Positions 1 to 11,040 of a stretch of DNA of 64,000 bases are shown one piece after another; the first letter of the stretch is position 1; every line of letters begins with the position of its first letter. The stretch is from NCBI RefSeq assembly GCF_028682635.1, contig NZ_JANHLK010000015.1:1-64000 (forward strand), written 5' to 3'. Made by a program: the position numbers and the translations under genes. The notes below the pieces were generated by a model that made no database searches, was not told the origin of the DNA, and worked only from the letters and a program-made list of their open reading frames with translations. This stretch comes from Pseudomonas putida. GTDB lineage: Bacteria; Pseudomonadota; Gammaproteobacteria; Pseudomonadales; Pseudomonadaceae.

Positions 1-9
1 AGGGATGGG

Positions 10-825
10 TTAGTAGCCGTTGGAGCCGTAATCGACCTGAAAGTCGAACCCGGTCAGGCGTTCCACACCGGTTTCCAGCCGCCCATCCGGCAACAACCGC
101 AACCAGCGATACCCCGGCGCCTGCTCCCCGACCTTGAAGTCTTCGCTGCCCGGTTCGAACTGAATGCAGGTCGATGGCGAGGCGATCAGACGCACGCCGT
201 TACTCAATTGATCGATTTCCTGATGCACATGCCCCCACAGCACGGCACGCACCTGTGGAAAACGATCCAGGACTTCAAAAAACGCTTCAGGATTGCGCAG
301 ACCGATCGGCTCCATCCACGCACAGCCGATCGATACCGGGTGATGGTGCAGGCACACCAGATGGTGCCGCTCTGGCGCTTCGCTCAAGGAACGGGCCAAC
401 AACTGCAACTGTTCATCCTGCAAATACCCCGGTACCGAGCCCGGCACGGCCGAATCGAGCAGGGTGACCCGCCAGTTGCCAACATCCACCACCGGCTCCA
501 GCAAGGCGCTCTGCACCGCGGCCTCGGCCATTATCCGCGGCTCGTCGTGATTGCCGGGAATCCAGCGCGCCGGCGCGTCGAGCTGTCGGGTCAACTCGCG
601 AAACTGCTGGTATGACTCGAGCGTGCCGTCCTGGGACAAATCGCCGGTGGCCAGGATCAGATCGATCCGAGGCTGCTGCTCGCGTACCAAGTCGATGACT
701 TTTTGCAGGCTGTCACGGGTATTCATGCCCAGCAGCATCCCGTCCGCTTCGGCGAACAGGTGACTGTCGGAGAGTTGCACCAGCAACGCCGGATCGGCGG
801 TGGTCAAGTTGGATACGCTCGGCAA
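10..825 (-). CDS. cpdA: 3',5'-cyclic-AMP phosphodiesterase CpdA
   Basis: Class III cyclic-nucleotide phosphodiesterase of 271 residues that hydrolyses cAMP to AMP in the cytoplasm and so lowers Vfr/CRP signalling. The calcineurin-like metal motifs are visible in order: DSHLF near the N-terminus, GDLSQDG, GNHDE and GHVH near residue 200. The start is a TTG codon. It is chosen because a good Shine-Dalgarno (GGGAG) lies about 8 nt upstream and the DSHLF motif follows at the usual distance. It is the last gene here of a minus-strand group nudF, DUF1249 gene, cpdA, the order known from other pseudomonads. Its stop codon lies only 10 bases from the window edge. Confidence 0.93.
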   Translation of the reverse strand: MPSVSNLTTADPALLVQLSDSHLFAEADGMLLGMNTRDSLQKVIDLVREQQPRIDLILATGDLSQDGTLESYQQFRELTRQLDAPARWIPGNHDEPRIMAEAAVQSALLEPVVDVGNWRVTLLDSAVPGSVPGYLQDEQLQLLARSLSEAPERHHLVCLHHHPVSIGCAWMEPIGLRNPEAFFEVLDRFPQVRAVLWGHVHQEIDQLSNGVRLIASPSTCIQFEPGSEDFKVGEQAPGYRWLRLLPDGRLETGVERLTGFDFQVDYGSNGY

Positions 826-928
826 GGCGTTCTCCCAGGGCGTGATCGCGGGGTTGAATTATGGCGCAATTATGCTGGGGGATGATCAAAAAGGGGAATC
901 CGCGAACCTGACGCAGTTCACAAGAACG

Positions 929-1381
929 TCAACGGACCACTTCGTACTCGTGCCCCAACGCCAGGCAATGACTCAACCACTCGCCCAGGAACATGTTCAG
1001 CTGGGCCTTCTCGTCGGGCTGATGCATCGAGGCGTTCGGGTAAGGATAGATGCCGCGAAAGCGCCGCGCATGTTCGGCGCTGACCACTTCGGCCATGCAC
1101 GCGTCGTGATAGACCTGCACTTCCAGTTGCGGCACCGGCAGCCAGGGCAGACTGTGCTCCTGGCGCACCTGCAGGGTCGTGGTGTAGGGACAGACCTGCA
1201 GCACCTCCAGCGCCAGCACGCCCAGCATCTGGTCGCCATGGGTCACGGCGATCCGCCGCGCCGCCGGCTCGCTGCGCATGTCCGGCAACAATCGCATCAG
1301 GCGCGCGTAGTTCGCCTCGCAGGATGCCTGTAGCCCCACGAGGTCCACCCGATAGCGATCGCGCAGCTTGTTTACGACCAT
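929..1381 (-). CDS. DUF1249 (YqiB-like) family protein
   Basis: A 150-residue soluble protein of the DUF1249/YqiB family. The family has no established biochemical role, but the gene is usually found between nudF and cpdA in gammaproteobacteria, as here. The N-terminal half carries a pattern of Tyr, Arg and Leu residues (NYARLMRLLPDM). The C-terminal half contains the family signature around YPYPNASMHQPDEK. It starts with ATG inside the last codons of nudF (10-bp overlap), which suggests translational coupling. No signal peptide or membrane segment is seen. Family assignment is fairly sure; function is unknown. Confidence 0.85.
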   Translation of the reverse strand: MVVNKLRDRYRVDLVGLQASCEANYARLMRLLPDMRSEPAARRIAVTHGDQMLGVLALEVLQVCPYTTTLQVRQEHSLPWLPVPQLEVQVYHDACMAEVVSAEHARRFRGIYPYPNASMHQPDEKAQLNMFLGEWLSHCLALGHEYEVVR

Positions 1382-1989
1382 AGCCCCCTCACTTCAACGC
1401 GGTTCAGTGCCAGCCATTGCAAGGCAATGATGCTGGCCGCGTTGGCAATACGTCCGTCGCGTACGGCTTGCAGGGCATCTTCGAACGCCCACACCGTGAC
1501 GCGGATATCTTCAGCCTCTTCCTCCAGCCCATGCAGGCCGCCTACCCCACTACTATCGCAACGTCCCAGGTACAAATGCACGAATTCGTTGCTGCCGCCC
1601 GGCGATGGAAAATATTGGGTCATCGGCCACAGCGCCCCGATGACAAGCCCAGCTTCCTCCTGCGCTTCGCGGTGAGCAACTTCTTCCGGTTGCTCATCCT
1701 TGTCGATCAGACCAGCGACCAGTTCGATCAGCCATGGATTGTCGATCTTGCCCAGGGCGCCGACGCGAAACTGCTCGATCAGCACCACTTCGTCGCGTTG
1801 TGGGTCGTAGGGCAGCATGCACACCGCATCGTGGCGCACGAACAGTTCACGGCTGATTTCGCGGCTCATGCCGCCGGCGAACAGTTCGTGGCGCAAGTGC
1901 ACGCGATCGAGCTTGTAGAAACCCTCGAAGCACTTTTCGCGCCGAACGATATCCACGGCGGTCGGAATGGCTTTGGCAAAATCAGTCAT
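1372..1989 (-). CDS. nudF: ADP-ribose pyrophosphatase (Nudix hydrolase) NudF
   Basis: Cytoplasmic Nudix hydrolase of 205 residues that cleaves ADP-ribose to AMP and ribose-5-phosphate, removing free ADP-ribose. The Nudix box is present in the middle of the protein and ends in REAQEEAGL with the glutamates needed for Mg2+ binding. The reading frame stays open upstream to 2109, but the ATG at 1989 is preferred. The sequence from there (MTDFAKAIPTAV) matches the family N-terminus, whereas the upstream 40 residues look non-coding. The downstream DUF1249 gene overlaps its end. Confidence 0.92.
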   Translation of the reverse strand: MTDFAKAIPTAVDIVRREKCFEGFYKLDRVHLRHELFAGGMSREISRELFVRHDAVCMLPYDPQRDEVVLIEQFRVGALGKIDNPWLIELVAGLIDKDEQPEEVAHREAQEEAGLVIGALWPMTQYFPSPGGSNEFVHLYLGRCDSSGVGGLHGLEEEAEDIRVTVWAFEDALQAVRDGRIANAASIIALQWLALNRVEVRGLWS

Positions 1990-2196
1990 GACTATCCTCG
2001 TATCTGACACCGAGGCTCCAACCTCGACTTCGCGCCATCCTAACGCGCCCGTGAGGTTTGATGCAGCCCCTTTACCTTCATCGAGATGGACGGTGAGGGC
2101 GAAACCCACTCTAATTAGCTTAGTGGCGAACTGACTGCTCCGTTGACAGTCGAAGCGGGTAACTTTTCGCCTTTCCCTGTTTTATGAAGGACGCCC

Positions 2197-2943
2197 ATGT
2201 CGCTTTTTAAAATTGCCTCCGTGGCCGCTCTCGCCCTGACCCTGGGCGCTTGCCAGAGCCTGTTCCAGCCCAACTATCGCGCGCCGCTGGAAACTACCCG
2301 CGACGCCACCGAGCAACTCAAGCCAGGCTGTACGGACCAGGACTGTCCGCTGGTGAACATCGATACCCTGCACTTCCCCGCCGAGCCTGAACTGGACGGC
2401 ATCATCGAAAAACGCCTGCTGCAAATGACCCGCACCTCACCCGACGCCCCGGTGGCGCCGACGCTGGCGGCCTATCGCGAACAGTTTTTGCGCACCGCAG
2501 GTCCGCGCAACAGCATTTACCTGCAGGCCAAGGTACGTGAGCAGCATGACGGACTGGTGATCATCGAGTTGTCCAGCTACCTGGACACCGGCGGCGCCCA
2601 TGGCACGCCGGGTCGGGGGTTCATCAACTACTCGCGTCAGCAGCATAAAGTGCTGACACTGTCGGACATGCTGGTGCCCGGGCAGGAAGAGGCGTTCTGG
2701 AAAGCCGCGCAGGTGGCGCATAACAGCTGGTTGATCAGCACCAAGCTCGATCAGGAACCGGAGTTCGTCAAGAGCTGGCCGTTCCAGAAAACCCAGAACG
2801 TGGCGCTGACCTACGGCGGGGTGATCCTCAAGTACGAAACAAGCAGCATCGCGCCTTACGCGCTGGGCCATGTCGAACTGAAGATCCGCTACCCTCGCCT
2901 GAACGGCATCATCAAGCCCGAGCTGTTTCCCGGCCGTAACTGA
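2197..2943 (+). CDS. RsiV/DUF3298 family lipoprotein
   Basis: Predicted outer-membrane or periplasmic lipoprotein of 248 residues. The N-terminus is a lipoprotein signal with lipobox LGAC, the lipidated cysteine being residue 19. The remainder matches the DUF3298/RsiV fold, with a conserved GGAHG segment (YLDTGGAHGTPG) and the typical C-terminal ALTYGGVILKYE and APYALG stretches. An AAGGA ribosome site precedes the ATG. It is transcribed divergently from nudF and its 3' end overlaps the convergent cytX-like gene by 32 bp. The same gene lies next to nudF in other pseudomonads. Molecular function is not known; RsiV relatives bind lysozyme, but that cannot be inferred here. Confidence 0.82.
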   Translation: MSLFKIASVAALALTLGACQSLFQPNYRAPLETTRDATEQLKPGCTDQDCPLVNIDTLHFPAEPELDGIIEKRLLQMTRTSPDAPVAPTLAAYREQFLRTAGPRNSIYLQAKVREQHDGLVIIELSSYLDTGGAHGTPGRGFINYSRQQHKVLTLSDMLVPGQEEAFWKAAQVAHNSWLISTKLDQEPEFVKSWPFQKTQNVALTYGGVILKYETSSIAPYALGHVELKIRYPRLNGIIKPELFPGRN

Positions 2944-4204
2944 AGGCCCGGCCCAGCACCAGCTGCAGCAGCCCTGCCAGGATCAACGCCGGCAGGGTTG
3001 CGCCGATGTCCGGATACAGATTGGCCAGCAAGTGATAGGTGCTCACCCCGCCCAACCAGGCGAGCAGCGCCGGCCAGCGCAATGCGGCTGACGCCACTTG
3101 GCCACTGCGTTTGCGCAGGATGAAGTGATCCACCAGCACCACGCCGAACAGCGGCGCAAACACCGATCCGATCAACAGCAGGAAGTTCTGGTACTGGGCC
3201 AGTGGCGCCAGCAAGGCGATCAGGGTGCAGATCACGCCAATGGCCAGGGCCAGGTGCTCGACTTTCAGGCGCAACAGGATCCCGCTGGAAACGGCTGCCG
3301 AGTGAATGTCGGCAAAGGCGTTTTCCGACTCATCGAGCAGGATCAGCAGCAGCGGAATGCCCAGGCCCGCACCCGCCAATGCCAGCAGCAAGGCATTGAC
3401 TTCACCGCTCGGCGCGAACGCCAGGGTGTAGGCCACGCCCAGGCTCATCAGCCAGAAATTACCGATGAAGAAGCCAATCGCCGTCCCGCCGAAGACATTC
3501 TTCGCACGCTTGCCGAAACGCGAATAGTCGGCAATCAGTGGCAGCCACGACAGCGGCATCGCGATAGCGATGTCGAAGCCCACCGCGAACGGCATCGAAC
3601 CGTCACCGGCCTGCGCCCACAAGGCAGCCAGGTCGGCTTTGGCGAACAGGTTCCAGGTCAGCCAGATGCACGCTGCCAGCAACAGCCAGATGCCCCATTT
3701 ACGCAGGATCTGGCGCACGAAGGTCAACGGACCGCTGACGGCCAACAGGGTCGCCAGCGCGCCGAAGAACAGGGTCCACAGCACTGGATTGGACAGTACG
3801 CTACCCTCGCTGAAGGCCTTGGCGCCCAACAGACTGGCGGCATCGCGCATGACGATGATCTCGAACGAGCCCCAACCGATCAGTTGCAGCAGGTTCAGCA
3901 CCGCCGGCAGGCTGGCGCCTTTGCTGCCGAGGCTGAGTTTGAGCGCGGCCATGGATGACAGGCCGGTGTCGCTGCCGATCACGCCGACGGCAGCCAGCAG
4001 TAGAACGCCGACCAGCGTGCCGAGGAAAATCGCCAGCAGCGAGCCGGACAGGCCCAGGCCTGGCGCGAGCAGTGCGCCGGTCTGCAGGACCATCAGGCCG
4101 ATGCCGAGGGAGAACCACAGGGAAAACAGATCGCGGCCGCCGAACACACGTTTGTCGGTCGGCACCGCGATGTCGGGGGAATAAGTACTCGGTTGAATGC
4201 TCAA
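2912..4204 (-). CDS. cytX: NCS1-type permease, probable hydroxymethylpyrimidine transporter CytX
   Basis: Integral membrane permease of 430 residues with about twelve hydrophobic segments, of the nucleobase:cation symporter-1 family. The N-terminus (FGGRDLFSLWFSLGIGLMV) and the motif WLPLIADYSRF are typical. Its position directly downstream of thiC on the same strand argues for the CytX branch, thought to import the thiamin pyrimidine HMP; this is inference from context. Translation probably starts at TTG, since no in-frame ATG precedes the conserved N-terminus. A REP palindrome separates it from thiC. Its 3' end overlaps the convergent DUF3298 gene. Confidence 0.82.
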   Translation of the reverse strand: MSIQPSTYSPDIAVPTDKRVFGGRDLFSLWFSLGIGLMVLQTGALLAPGLGLSGSLLAIFLGTLVGVLLLAAVGVIGSDTGLSSMAALKLSLGSKGASLPAVLNLLQLIGWGSFEIIVMRDAASLLGAKAFSEGSVLSNPVLWTLFFGALATLLAVSGPLTFVRQILRKWGIWLLLAACIWLTWNLFAKADLAALWAQAGDGSMPFAVGFDIAIAMPLSWLPLIADYSRFGKRAKNVFGGTAIGFFIGNFWLMSLGVAYTLAFAPSGEVNALLLALAGAGLGIPLLLILLDESENAFADIHSAAVSSGILLRLKVEHLALAIGVICTLIALLAPLAQYQNFLLLIGSVFAPLFGVVLVDHFILRKRSGQVASAALRWPALLAWLGGVSTYHLLANLYPDIGATLPALILAGLLQLVLGRAFSYGRETARA

Positions 4205-4246
4205 GGGTGTTATCTCAGAGGGACATTTGTTGTTGTGTTGATCGCT

Positions 4247-4322
4247 ATCGCCAGCAGGCTGGCTCCCACAGGGGACTTGTGAAACTCACAGATCCAATGT
4301 GGGAGCCAGCCTGCTGGCGATG
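4247..4322. repeat. REP palindrome pair (GTGGGAGCCAGCCTGCTGGCGA type)
   Basis: Two inverted copies of a REP element, CGCCAGCAGGCTGGCTCCCAC and its complement, are separated by about 30 bases between thiC and the permease gene. Such paired units are common in Pseudomonas intergenic DNA and may form a hairpin that stabilises or terminates upstream mRNA. Confidence 0.85.
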
Positions 4323-4355
4323 GGGCCTGTGCAGGCCCCACCCTTTCAGGTCAGA

Positions 4356-6245
<1,890 letters not shown>

Positions 6246-6418
6246 CACGGGCTCTCCAGACAGCATCCAGGCAGTGGAATTTTGTCGGAGCGAACCTGTA
6301 AACGAATGGACGCACGGGCGCTGAAAAACCAGCTGTGCTGTGCTCAGTGCTCGAGGGGTGTTCGATTGTCGAACAACATCCCGGACGAAGCACAAGAGGA
6401 CTCGCCGGGTGACGAGAA

Positions 6419-6511
6419 ATCTTGTTCCCTACGCAGGCGCTAACCTGATCAGGTTCAACGGGATCCGAAATTATTCGATCTCAGCCTCATAGCAAGGCAC
6501 CCCGACAAGAA
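6419..6511 (-). promoter_or_regulatory. TPP riboswitch (THI element) in the thiC leader
   Basis: Read on the minus strand, the region carries the conserved THI-box blocks in order: TCGGGGTGCC, GCTGAGA, then CCGTTGAACCTGATCAGGTT and GCGTAGGGAACAAG. These form the pyrimidine- and pyrophosphate-sensing arms of the thiamin pyrophosphate aptamer. It lies about 175 bases upstream of the thiC ATG, leaving room for an expression platform. Confidence 0.96.
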
Positions 6512-6719
6512 CCCGGCCAGTCTAGACACAACTGGCAGAGAACGCCAACTCCGTTGCAAACACCGTGATGAATGGCGCAATTAGCGCGATCGCCAGGATT
6601 GTTGCCGCTCCAATGCACAACTACACTCGCTACGCCAAGCTGCGCATTGACGTTGCACAGGCAGCGCCTTAGCCTTGGCGCTCAAATTACTTGTGTAATA
6701 TTTTTACTAGGGAACGCCT
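6512..6719. other. Divergent promoter region between thiC leader and tolC
   Basis: About 200 bases between the thiC riboswitch and the tolC start codon. An AT-rich stretch just upstream of tolC (TTACTTGTGTAATATTTTTACTAG) is a plausible -10 region and leader. No coding frame or known RNA was recognised. Confidence 0.5.
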
Positions 6720-8153
6720 ATGCTGCGCAAACTCTCACTGGCCCTTGCCGTGTCTTGTGCGTCCAATGGAATGGCCTGGGCAGCAGAAGCGCCCTTATCG
6801 ACCAGGACCGATCTGGTCAGCGTCTACCAGGAAGCGGTGAACAACAACGCCGACCTCGCCGCTGCCATCGCCCAATATGGCGCCCAGAAGGAAGTCGTGC
6901 CCCAGGCCCGTGCCGGACTGCTGCCCAATCTGTCGGGCGGTGCCGATGTTGCCAACGTACGCACGGCGATCGATCAGCCGTCGGCCACGGCCAACCGTAA
7001 TGCCCATTCGTACCAGGCGACCCTGGCGCAACCGCTGTTTCGCGCCGATCGCTGGTTCCAGTTCCAGGCCGCCAAGGACGTCAACGAACAGGCCGCATTG
7101 CAGCTTTCCGCGACCCAGCAGAACCTGATCCTGCAGACGGCCGACAGTTACTTCAACGTGTTGCGCAGCCAGGACAACCTGGCCTCGACCAAGGCCGAGG
7201 AAGCCGCGTTCAAGCGTCAGCTCGACCAGTCCAACGAACGCTTCGATGTCGGTCTCTCGGACAAGACCGACGTACTGAACTCGCAAGCCAGCTACGACAC
7301 CGCACGCGCCAACCGCATCGTTGCCCAGCGCCAGGTGGATGATGCCTTCGAAGCCTTGGTCACCCTGACCAACCGTCAGTACAACTCGATCCAGGGCATC
7401 AGCCACAACCTGCCGATCCTGCCGCCCGCGCCGAACGACGCCAAGGCCTGGGTCGAAACGGCGGCCAGGCAGAACCTCAACCTGCTGGCCAGCAACTACG
7501 CCGTCAGCGCCGCCGAGCAAACCGTCAAGCAGCGCAAGTCCGGCCATGCGCCGACACTCGACGCCGTGGCGCAATACCAGAAAGGCGACAACGATGCACT
7601 GGGTTTCAGCAACCCGAGCGCCTTCGGCCAACCGTACAAGGGCGACGTCGAGCAGACCTCGGTTGGCCTGCAACTGAACATCCCGATCTACAGCGGTGGC
7701 CTGATCAATTCCCAGGTGCGCCAATCCTATGCGCAGCTGGACCAGACCGAGCAGCAACGCGAATCCCTGCGTCGACAAATCGTCGAAAACACCCGTGACC
7801 TGCACCGCGCGGTGAATACCGATGTCGAGCAGGTGCAGGCGCGCAAGCAATCGATCATCTCCAACCAGAGCGCGGTGGAAGCGACCGAAATCGGCTATCA
7901 GGTGGGCACGCGAAACATCGTCGACGTGCTGGATGCACAGCGCTCGCTCTACACGTCGGTGCGTGACTACAACAACACCCGCTACGACTACATCCTCGAC
8001 AACCTGCGCTTGAAGCAGCAGGCCGGTACGTTGAACCCGGGGGACTTGCAGGATCTGGCACGCTGGCTCAATCCCAACTACAACCCGGACAAGGACTTCC
8101 TGCCGCCGGATCTGGCGAAGGCCGCGGCTGAGCAACTCAAGGCAAGGCCTTAA
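6720..8153 (+). CDS. tolC: TolC family outer-membrane channel protein
   Basis: Outer membrane efflux protein of 477 residues that forms the trimeric exit duct for type I secretion and tripartite efflux pumps. An N-terminal Sec signal peptide ends near AWAAEA. The two internally repeated OEP halves are visible, each with long helical stretches rich in Gln, Asn and Ala. Motifs such as DSYFNVLRSQDNL and GLSDKTDVLNSQASYD in the first half pair with TRDLHRAV and VGTRNIVDVLDAQRSLY in the second. The gene sits next to thiC as in other pseudomonads, away from any pump genes. A REP hairpin follows directly. Confidence 0.92.
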   Translation: MLRKLSLALAVSCASNGMAWAAEAPLSTRTDLVSVYQEAVNNNADLAAAIAQYGAQKEVVPQARAGLLPNLSGGADVANVRTAIDQPSATANRNAHSYQATLAQPLFRADRWFQFQAAKDVNEQAALQLSATQQNLILQTADSYFNVLRSQDNLASTKAEEAAFKRQLDQSNERFDVGLSDKTDVLNSQASYDTARANRIVAQRQVDDAFEALVTLTNRQYNSIQGISHNLPILPPAPNDAKAWVETAARQNLNLLASNYAVSAAEQTVKQRKSGHAPTLDAVAQYQKGDNDALGFSNPSAFGQPYKGDVEQTSVGLQLNIPIYSGGLINSQVRQSYAQLDQTEQQRESLRRQIVENTRDLHRAVNTDVEQVQARKQSIISNQSAVEATEIGYQVGTRNIVDVLDAQRSLYTSVRDYNNTRYDYILDNLRLKQQAGTLNPGDLQDLARWLNPNYNPDKDFLPPDLAKAAAEQLKARP

Positions 8154-8156
8154 AAG

Positions 8157-8236
8157 CAAAAGATCGCAGCCTTCGGCAGCTCCTACATTGGAATGCATCC
8201 CCCTGTAGGAGCTGCCGCAGGCTGCGATCTTTTTGT
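8157..8236. repeat. REP-type palindrome between tolC and waaA
   Basis: AAAAGATCGCAGCC-TTCGGCAGCTCCTAC and its inverted partner flank a short loop, with T-runs on both outer sides. Sited between convergent tolC and waaA, it could act as a bidirectional terminator. Confidence 0.85.
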
Positions 8237-8238
8237 TT

Positions 8239-9516
8239 CTAACGGTCGATCAACCGCCCCAACCCATCCAATAACCGCTGCAGCGCCCCCTGATTGGCGC
8301 GCATCACCTTCAACCCCGCTTCCGACATCCGCTGCGCATCGCGCGGCAATTCGAACAGGCGCTGCACCGCCACCGCCAGACCTTGCGCATCCTCAACCTC
8401 CTGCAACGCCCCGGCACTGCGCAACTGCGCTGCGATTTCAAGGAAGTTGAACAGATGAGGGCCGCTCAGCACTGGCTTGGAGAGTGCCGCCGGCTCAAGC
8501 AGGTTATGCCCGCCATTGGGCACCAGGCTACCGCCGACGAACGCGCTGTCAGCCAGGGCATAGAGAAACAGCAACTCGCCCATGGTGTCACCCAGCAGCA
8601 CCGAAGTCTTTGCGGTTACGGGTTCGCCCGTGGAGCGACGGACTGTTTCGAAACCCTGCTGACGGCACAATTCGAAAACCGGGTTAAAGCGCTCAGGATG
8701 GCGCGGCACCAGAATCAGCAAGGCATCGGGATGGCTCGCGAGCAACTGGCGATGGGCTGCCAGGACCACCTCGTCTTCGCCATCGTGGGTACTGGCGGCA
8801 ATCCACACCGGGCGTTCCTGCGCCTGCCATTGCCCGCGCAACTCGGCGGCACGCTGCAATAGTTGCGGGTCGATGGTCAGGTCGAACTTGATCGAGCCGG
8901 TGACTTCGACGGTTTCCCCCCGCGCGCCCAACTCACGAAAACGCTGGGCCTCGGCTTCGGTCTGCACCGCAAACAGGCTCATCTCGGCGAGCATCGGAGC
9001 GGTCAGTTTTCTGAAGCGACCATAGCCCCTGGCCGAACGCTCGGACAGCCGCGCATTGGCCAGCGCCACGGGAATCCCGCGCTTGGCGCATTGATGGATA
9101 TGGTTGGGCCAGAGTTCGGTTTCCATGATCACCGCCAGCTTTGGCTGGACGCGATCAAGAAAACGCTTGGCGGCGCACGGCAAGTCGTACGGCAGATAGC
9201 AGTGCTGGATGCGCGGCTCGTTGGCGAACAACGCCTGGATGCGCTCCGAACCGGTGGGGGTCATGCAGGTCACGGTGATCGGCAGCTGTGGATAACGTTG
9301 CAGCAAGGCGCGAATCATCGGCGCGGCGGCAATGCTTTCGCCTACGGACACCGCGTGCACCCAGATTCCTCCGGGTTTCATCGTCGGCATCCCGTAGGAG
9401 AAACGCTCGCCGATGCGCTTGGCATAGGCCGGCGCCTTGCGCGAGCGCAGCCACAGCCGAATCGCCACCAATGGCAGCCCCAGGTAAAACAGCACGGTGT
9501 AGAGAGTTCTATTCAT
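8239..9516 (-). CDS. waaA: 3-deoxy-D-manno-octulosonic acid (Kdo) transferase WaaA
   Basis: GT30 glycosyltransferase of 425 residues that transfers Kdo from CMP-Kdo to lipid IVA at the inner membrane, the first core-building step. The N-terminus has one hydrophobic anchor (LYTVLFYLGLPLVAIRLWL). The hallmark HAVSVGE motif follows, and the C-terminal Kdo-transferase segment GGHNLLEPAA is present. The ATG at 9516 is chosen because it begins the conserved MNRTLY N-terminus. It overlaps the end of the upstream LysR gene by 8 bp, so the two may be translationally linked. A REP hairpin separates it from convergent tolC. Confidence 0.95.
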   Translation of the reverse strand: MNRTLYTVLFYLGLPLVAIRLWLRSRKAPAYAKRIGERFSYGMPTMKPGGIWVHAVSVGESIAAAPMIRALLQRYPQLPITVTCMTPTGSERIQALFANEPRIQHCYLPYDLPCAAKRFLDRVQPKLAVIMETELWPNHIHQCAKRGIPVALANARLSERSARGYGRFRKLTAPMLAEMSLFAVQTEAEAQRFRELGARGETVEVTGSIKFDLTIDPQLLQRAAELRGQWQAQERPVWIAASTHDGEDEVVLAAHRQLLASHPDALLILVPRHPERFNPVFELCRQQGFETVRRSTGEPVTAKTSVLLGDTMGELLFLYALADSAFVGGSLVPNGGHNLLEPAALSKPVLSGPHLFNFLEIAAQLRSAGALQEVEDAQGLAVAVQRLFELPRDAQRMSEAGLKVMRANQGALQRLLDGLGRLIDR

Positions 9517-10441
9517 GGCGGCGGAGTTTATCGGTTTTTTCACCGATCGCCTGCAGATGCACGGCAAAACGTTCCGCCAACCAGCGAGCCGCCGGACCCA
9601 GCGGCTCATCGCGCCGCCAGACCAGTTCCACCACCAGGGCCGGCGGGGTCCATTCGCTGACCAGTTCGACCATCAAATCCTGATACGCCGGGTACTGAAC
9701 TACGTGCCGTGGCAGCCAGGCCCAGCCAAGACCGCGCACCAACCATTCAGCCATCACATAAAAGCTGTCGGCCCGCCAGACCTGCGGGCTGGCCGGTTCG
9801 CTGCCGGGGTAGACGCTGGACTGCGTGGACATCAGCAACTGGCGATGCTGCGCCAGTTCCTGGCAGTTCACTTCAGCCTTTGCCGCCAATGGATGCCCGA
9901 CGCCGCATACCGTGACCATCTCGACACTGCCCAGTACCCGCCGCTCCAGGGCTTCAGGAATTTGATCGTGGTAAAACAGCAACCCCAGATCGGCCCGACG
10001 CTCCACCAGTTTGCGCGCCACATCACCTTGGGCAGCGCTGGTCAGTTGCACTTCAATGCTGGGAAATTTTTCCGCCAGGGCTTCGAAGCTTTCGATGATC
10101 GGCTGGTACGGCATCGCCTCATCCTGGGCCAGGCGCAGACGGGCCTCCTGGCCGCGCATCATCGCCAGCGCCCGGCCATTGAGACGCTCACATTGGCGCA
10201 GCACTTCCCGCGCCTCTTCCAGCAAGGCGTTGCCGGCCTCGGTGAGTTTCGGCTGGCGGCCGCTGCTGCGGTCGAACAGGCTCACGCCCAGGTCTTCCTC
10301 CAACAGCGCAATTGCACTACTGACCGCCGACTGGGCTTTGCGCTGGTCCCGTGCCACGGCAGAAAACGAGCGTTGCTCCGCCACGCCGACAAACAGGCGC
10401 AGTTGTTCAAGGTTCCATTGCATCGACAAACCCATCTTCAT
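9509..10441 (-). CDS. LysR-family transcriptional regulator
   Basis: DNA-binding regulator of about 310 residues. The N-terminal winged helix-turn-helix is clear (LEQLRLFVGVAEQRSFSAVA, then QSAVSSAIALLEEDLG), followed by a substrate-binding domain of about 200 residues for an unknown effector. Three in-frame ATGs lie at 10441, 10435 and 10423; the first is reported, though MQWNLEQLRLF from 10423 would also give a complete regulator. It is divergent from the EmrE-type pump gene, which makes that gene a candidate target, and it overlaps waaA. Family is certain; regulon is unknown. Confidence 0.9.
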   Translation of the reverse strand: MKMGLSMQWNLEQLRLFVGVAEQRSFSAVARDQRKAQSAVSSAIALLEEDLGVSLFDRSSGRQPKLTEAGNALLEEAREVLRQCERLNGRALAMMRGQEARLRLAQDEAMPYQPIIESFEALAEKFPSIEVQLTSAAQGDVARKLVERRADLGLLFYHDQIPEALERRVLGSVEMVTVCGVGHPLAAKAEVNCQELAQHRQLLMSTQSSVYPGSEPASPQVWRADSFYVMAEWLVRGLGWAWLPRHVVQYPAYQDLMVELVSEWTPPALVVELVWRRDEPLGPAARWLAERFAVHLQAIGEKTDKLRRHE

Positions 10442-10526
10442 AACAGATAGGTAATGACTTTACCGCATCTGGAGAATCTCTAGAATGCCGAACTCAACAA
10501 GCAACACTTCATACGAGGATTGACCC

Positions 10527-10859
10527 ATGACCGCTTACTACTACCTGGCCATTGCCATCTGCGCCGAAGTGATTGCCACTGTTTCGATGAAAGCGGTCAA
10601 AGGCTTCAGCACCCCGCTGCCGCTGCTGCTGGTGATCGTCGGCTACGGCATCGCCTTCTGGATGCTGACCCTCGTGGTGCGCAGCGTACCGGTGGGCGTG
10701 GCATACGCGGTATGGGCCGGCATGGGCATCGTAATGGTCAGCGTCGCGGCGCTGTTTATCTACGGGCAGAAGCTGGATGTGCCGGCGATGCTGGGGATGG
10801 CGCTAATCGTCCTGGGTGTCGTGGTGATTCAGTTGTTCTCCAAAACCGCCGGACACTAA
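10527..10859 (+). CDS. emrE: Small multidrug resistance (SMR) transporter, EmrE type
   Basis: Inner-membrane proton antiporter of 110 residues with four hydrophobic helices, exporting lipophilic cations such as quaternary ammonium compounds. The essential membrane glutamate is at residue 14 (ICAEVIATVSMK). The dimer and substrate motif AYAVWAGMGIVMVS matches EmrE rather than SugE/Gdx, where the equivalent segment differs. A GAGGA ribosome site precedes the ATG. The divergent LysR gene 85 bases away may regulate it. A REP pair follows. Confidence 0.88.
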   Translation: MTAYYYLAIAICAEVIATVSMKAVKGFSTPLPLLLVIVGYGIAFWMLTLVVRSVPVGVAYAVWAGMGIVMVSVAALFIYGQKLDVPAMLGMALIVLGVVVIQLFSKTAGH

Positions 10860-10876
10860 GACTCACGCACAATCCA

Positions 10877-10968
10877 ATGTGGGAGCGGGCTTGCTCGCGA
10901 ATGCGGTGTGTCATCCACCGTTGAAGCCGACTGACACGACGCCTTCGCGAGCAAGCCCGCTCCCACAA
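10877..10968. repeat. REP pair (GTGGGAGCGGGCTTGCTCGCGAA type)
   Basis: Inverted copies of GTGGGAGCGGGCTTGCTCGC flank a spacer of about 40 bases between the emrE-like gene and the FAD oxidoreductase gene. The same unit recurs near 28.2, 35.4, 57.5 and 59.6 kb. Confidence 0.9.
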
Positions 10969-11040
10969 TTGATCACCAACAAATCCACGCTTCTTCGAGT
11001 CTGTATACTGCGCCCTCGTCTTGAACACTGAGGTCGCCGC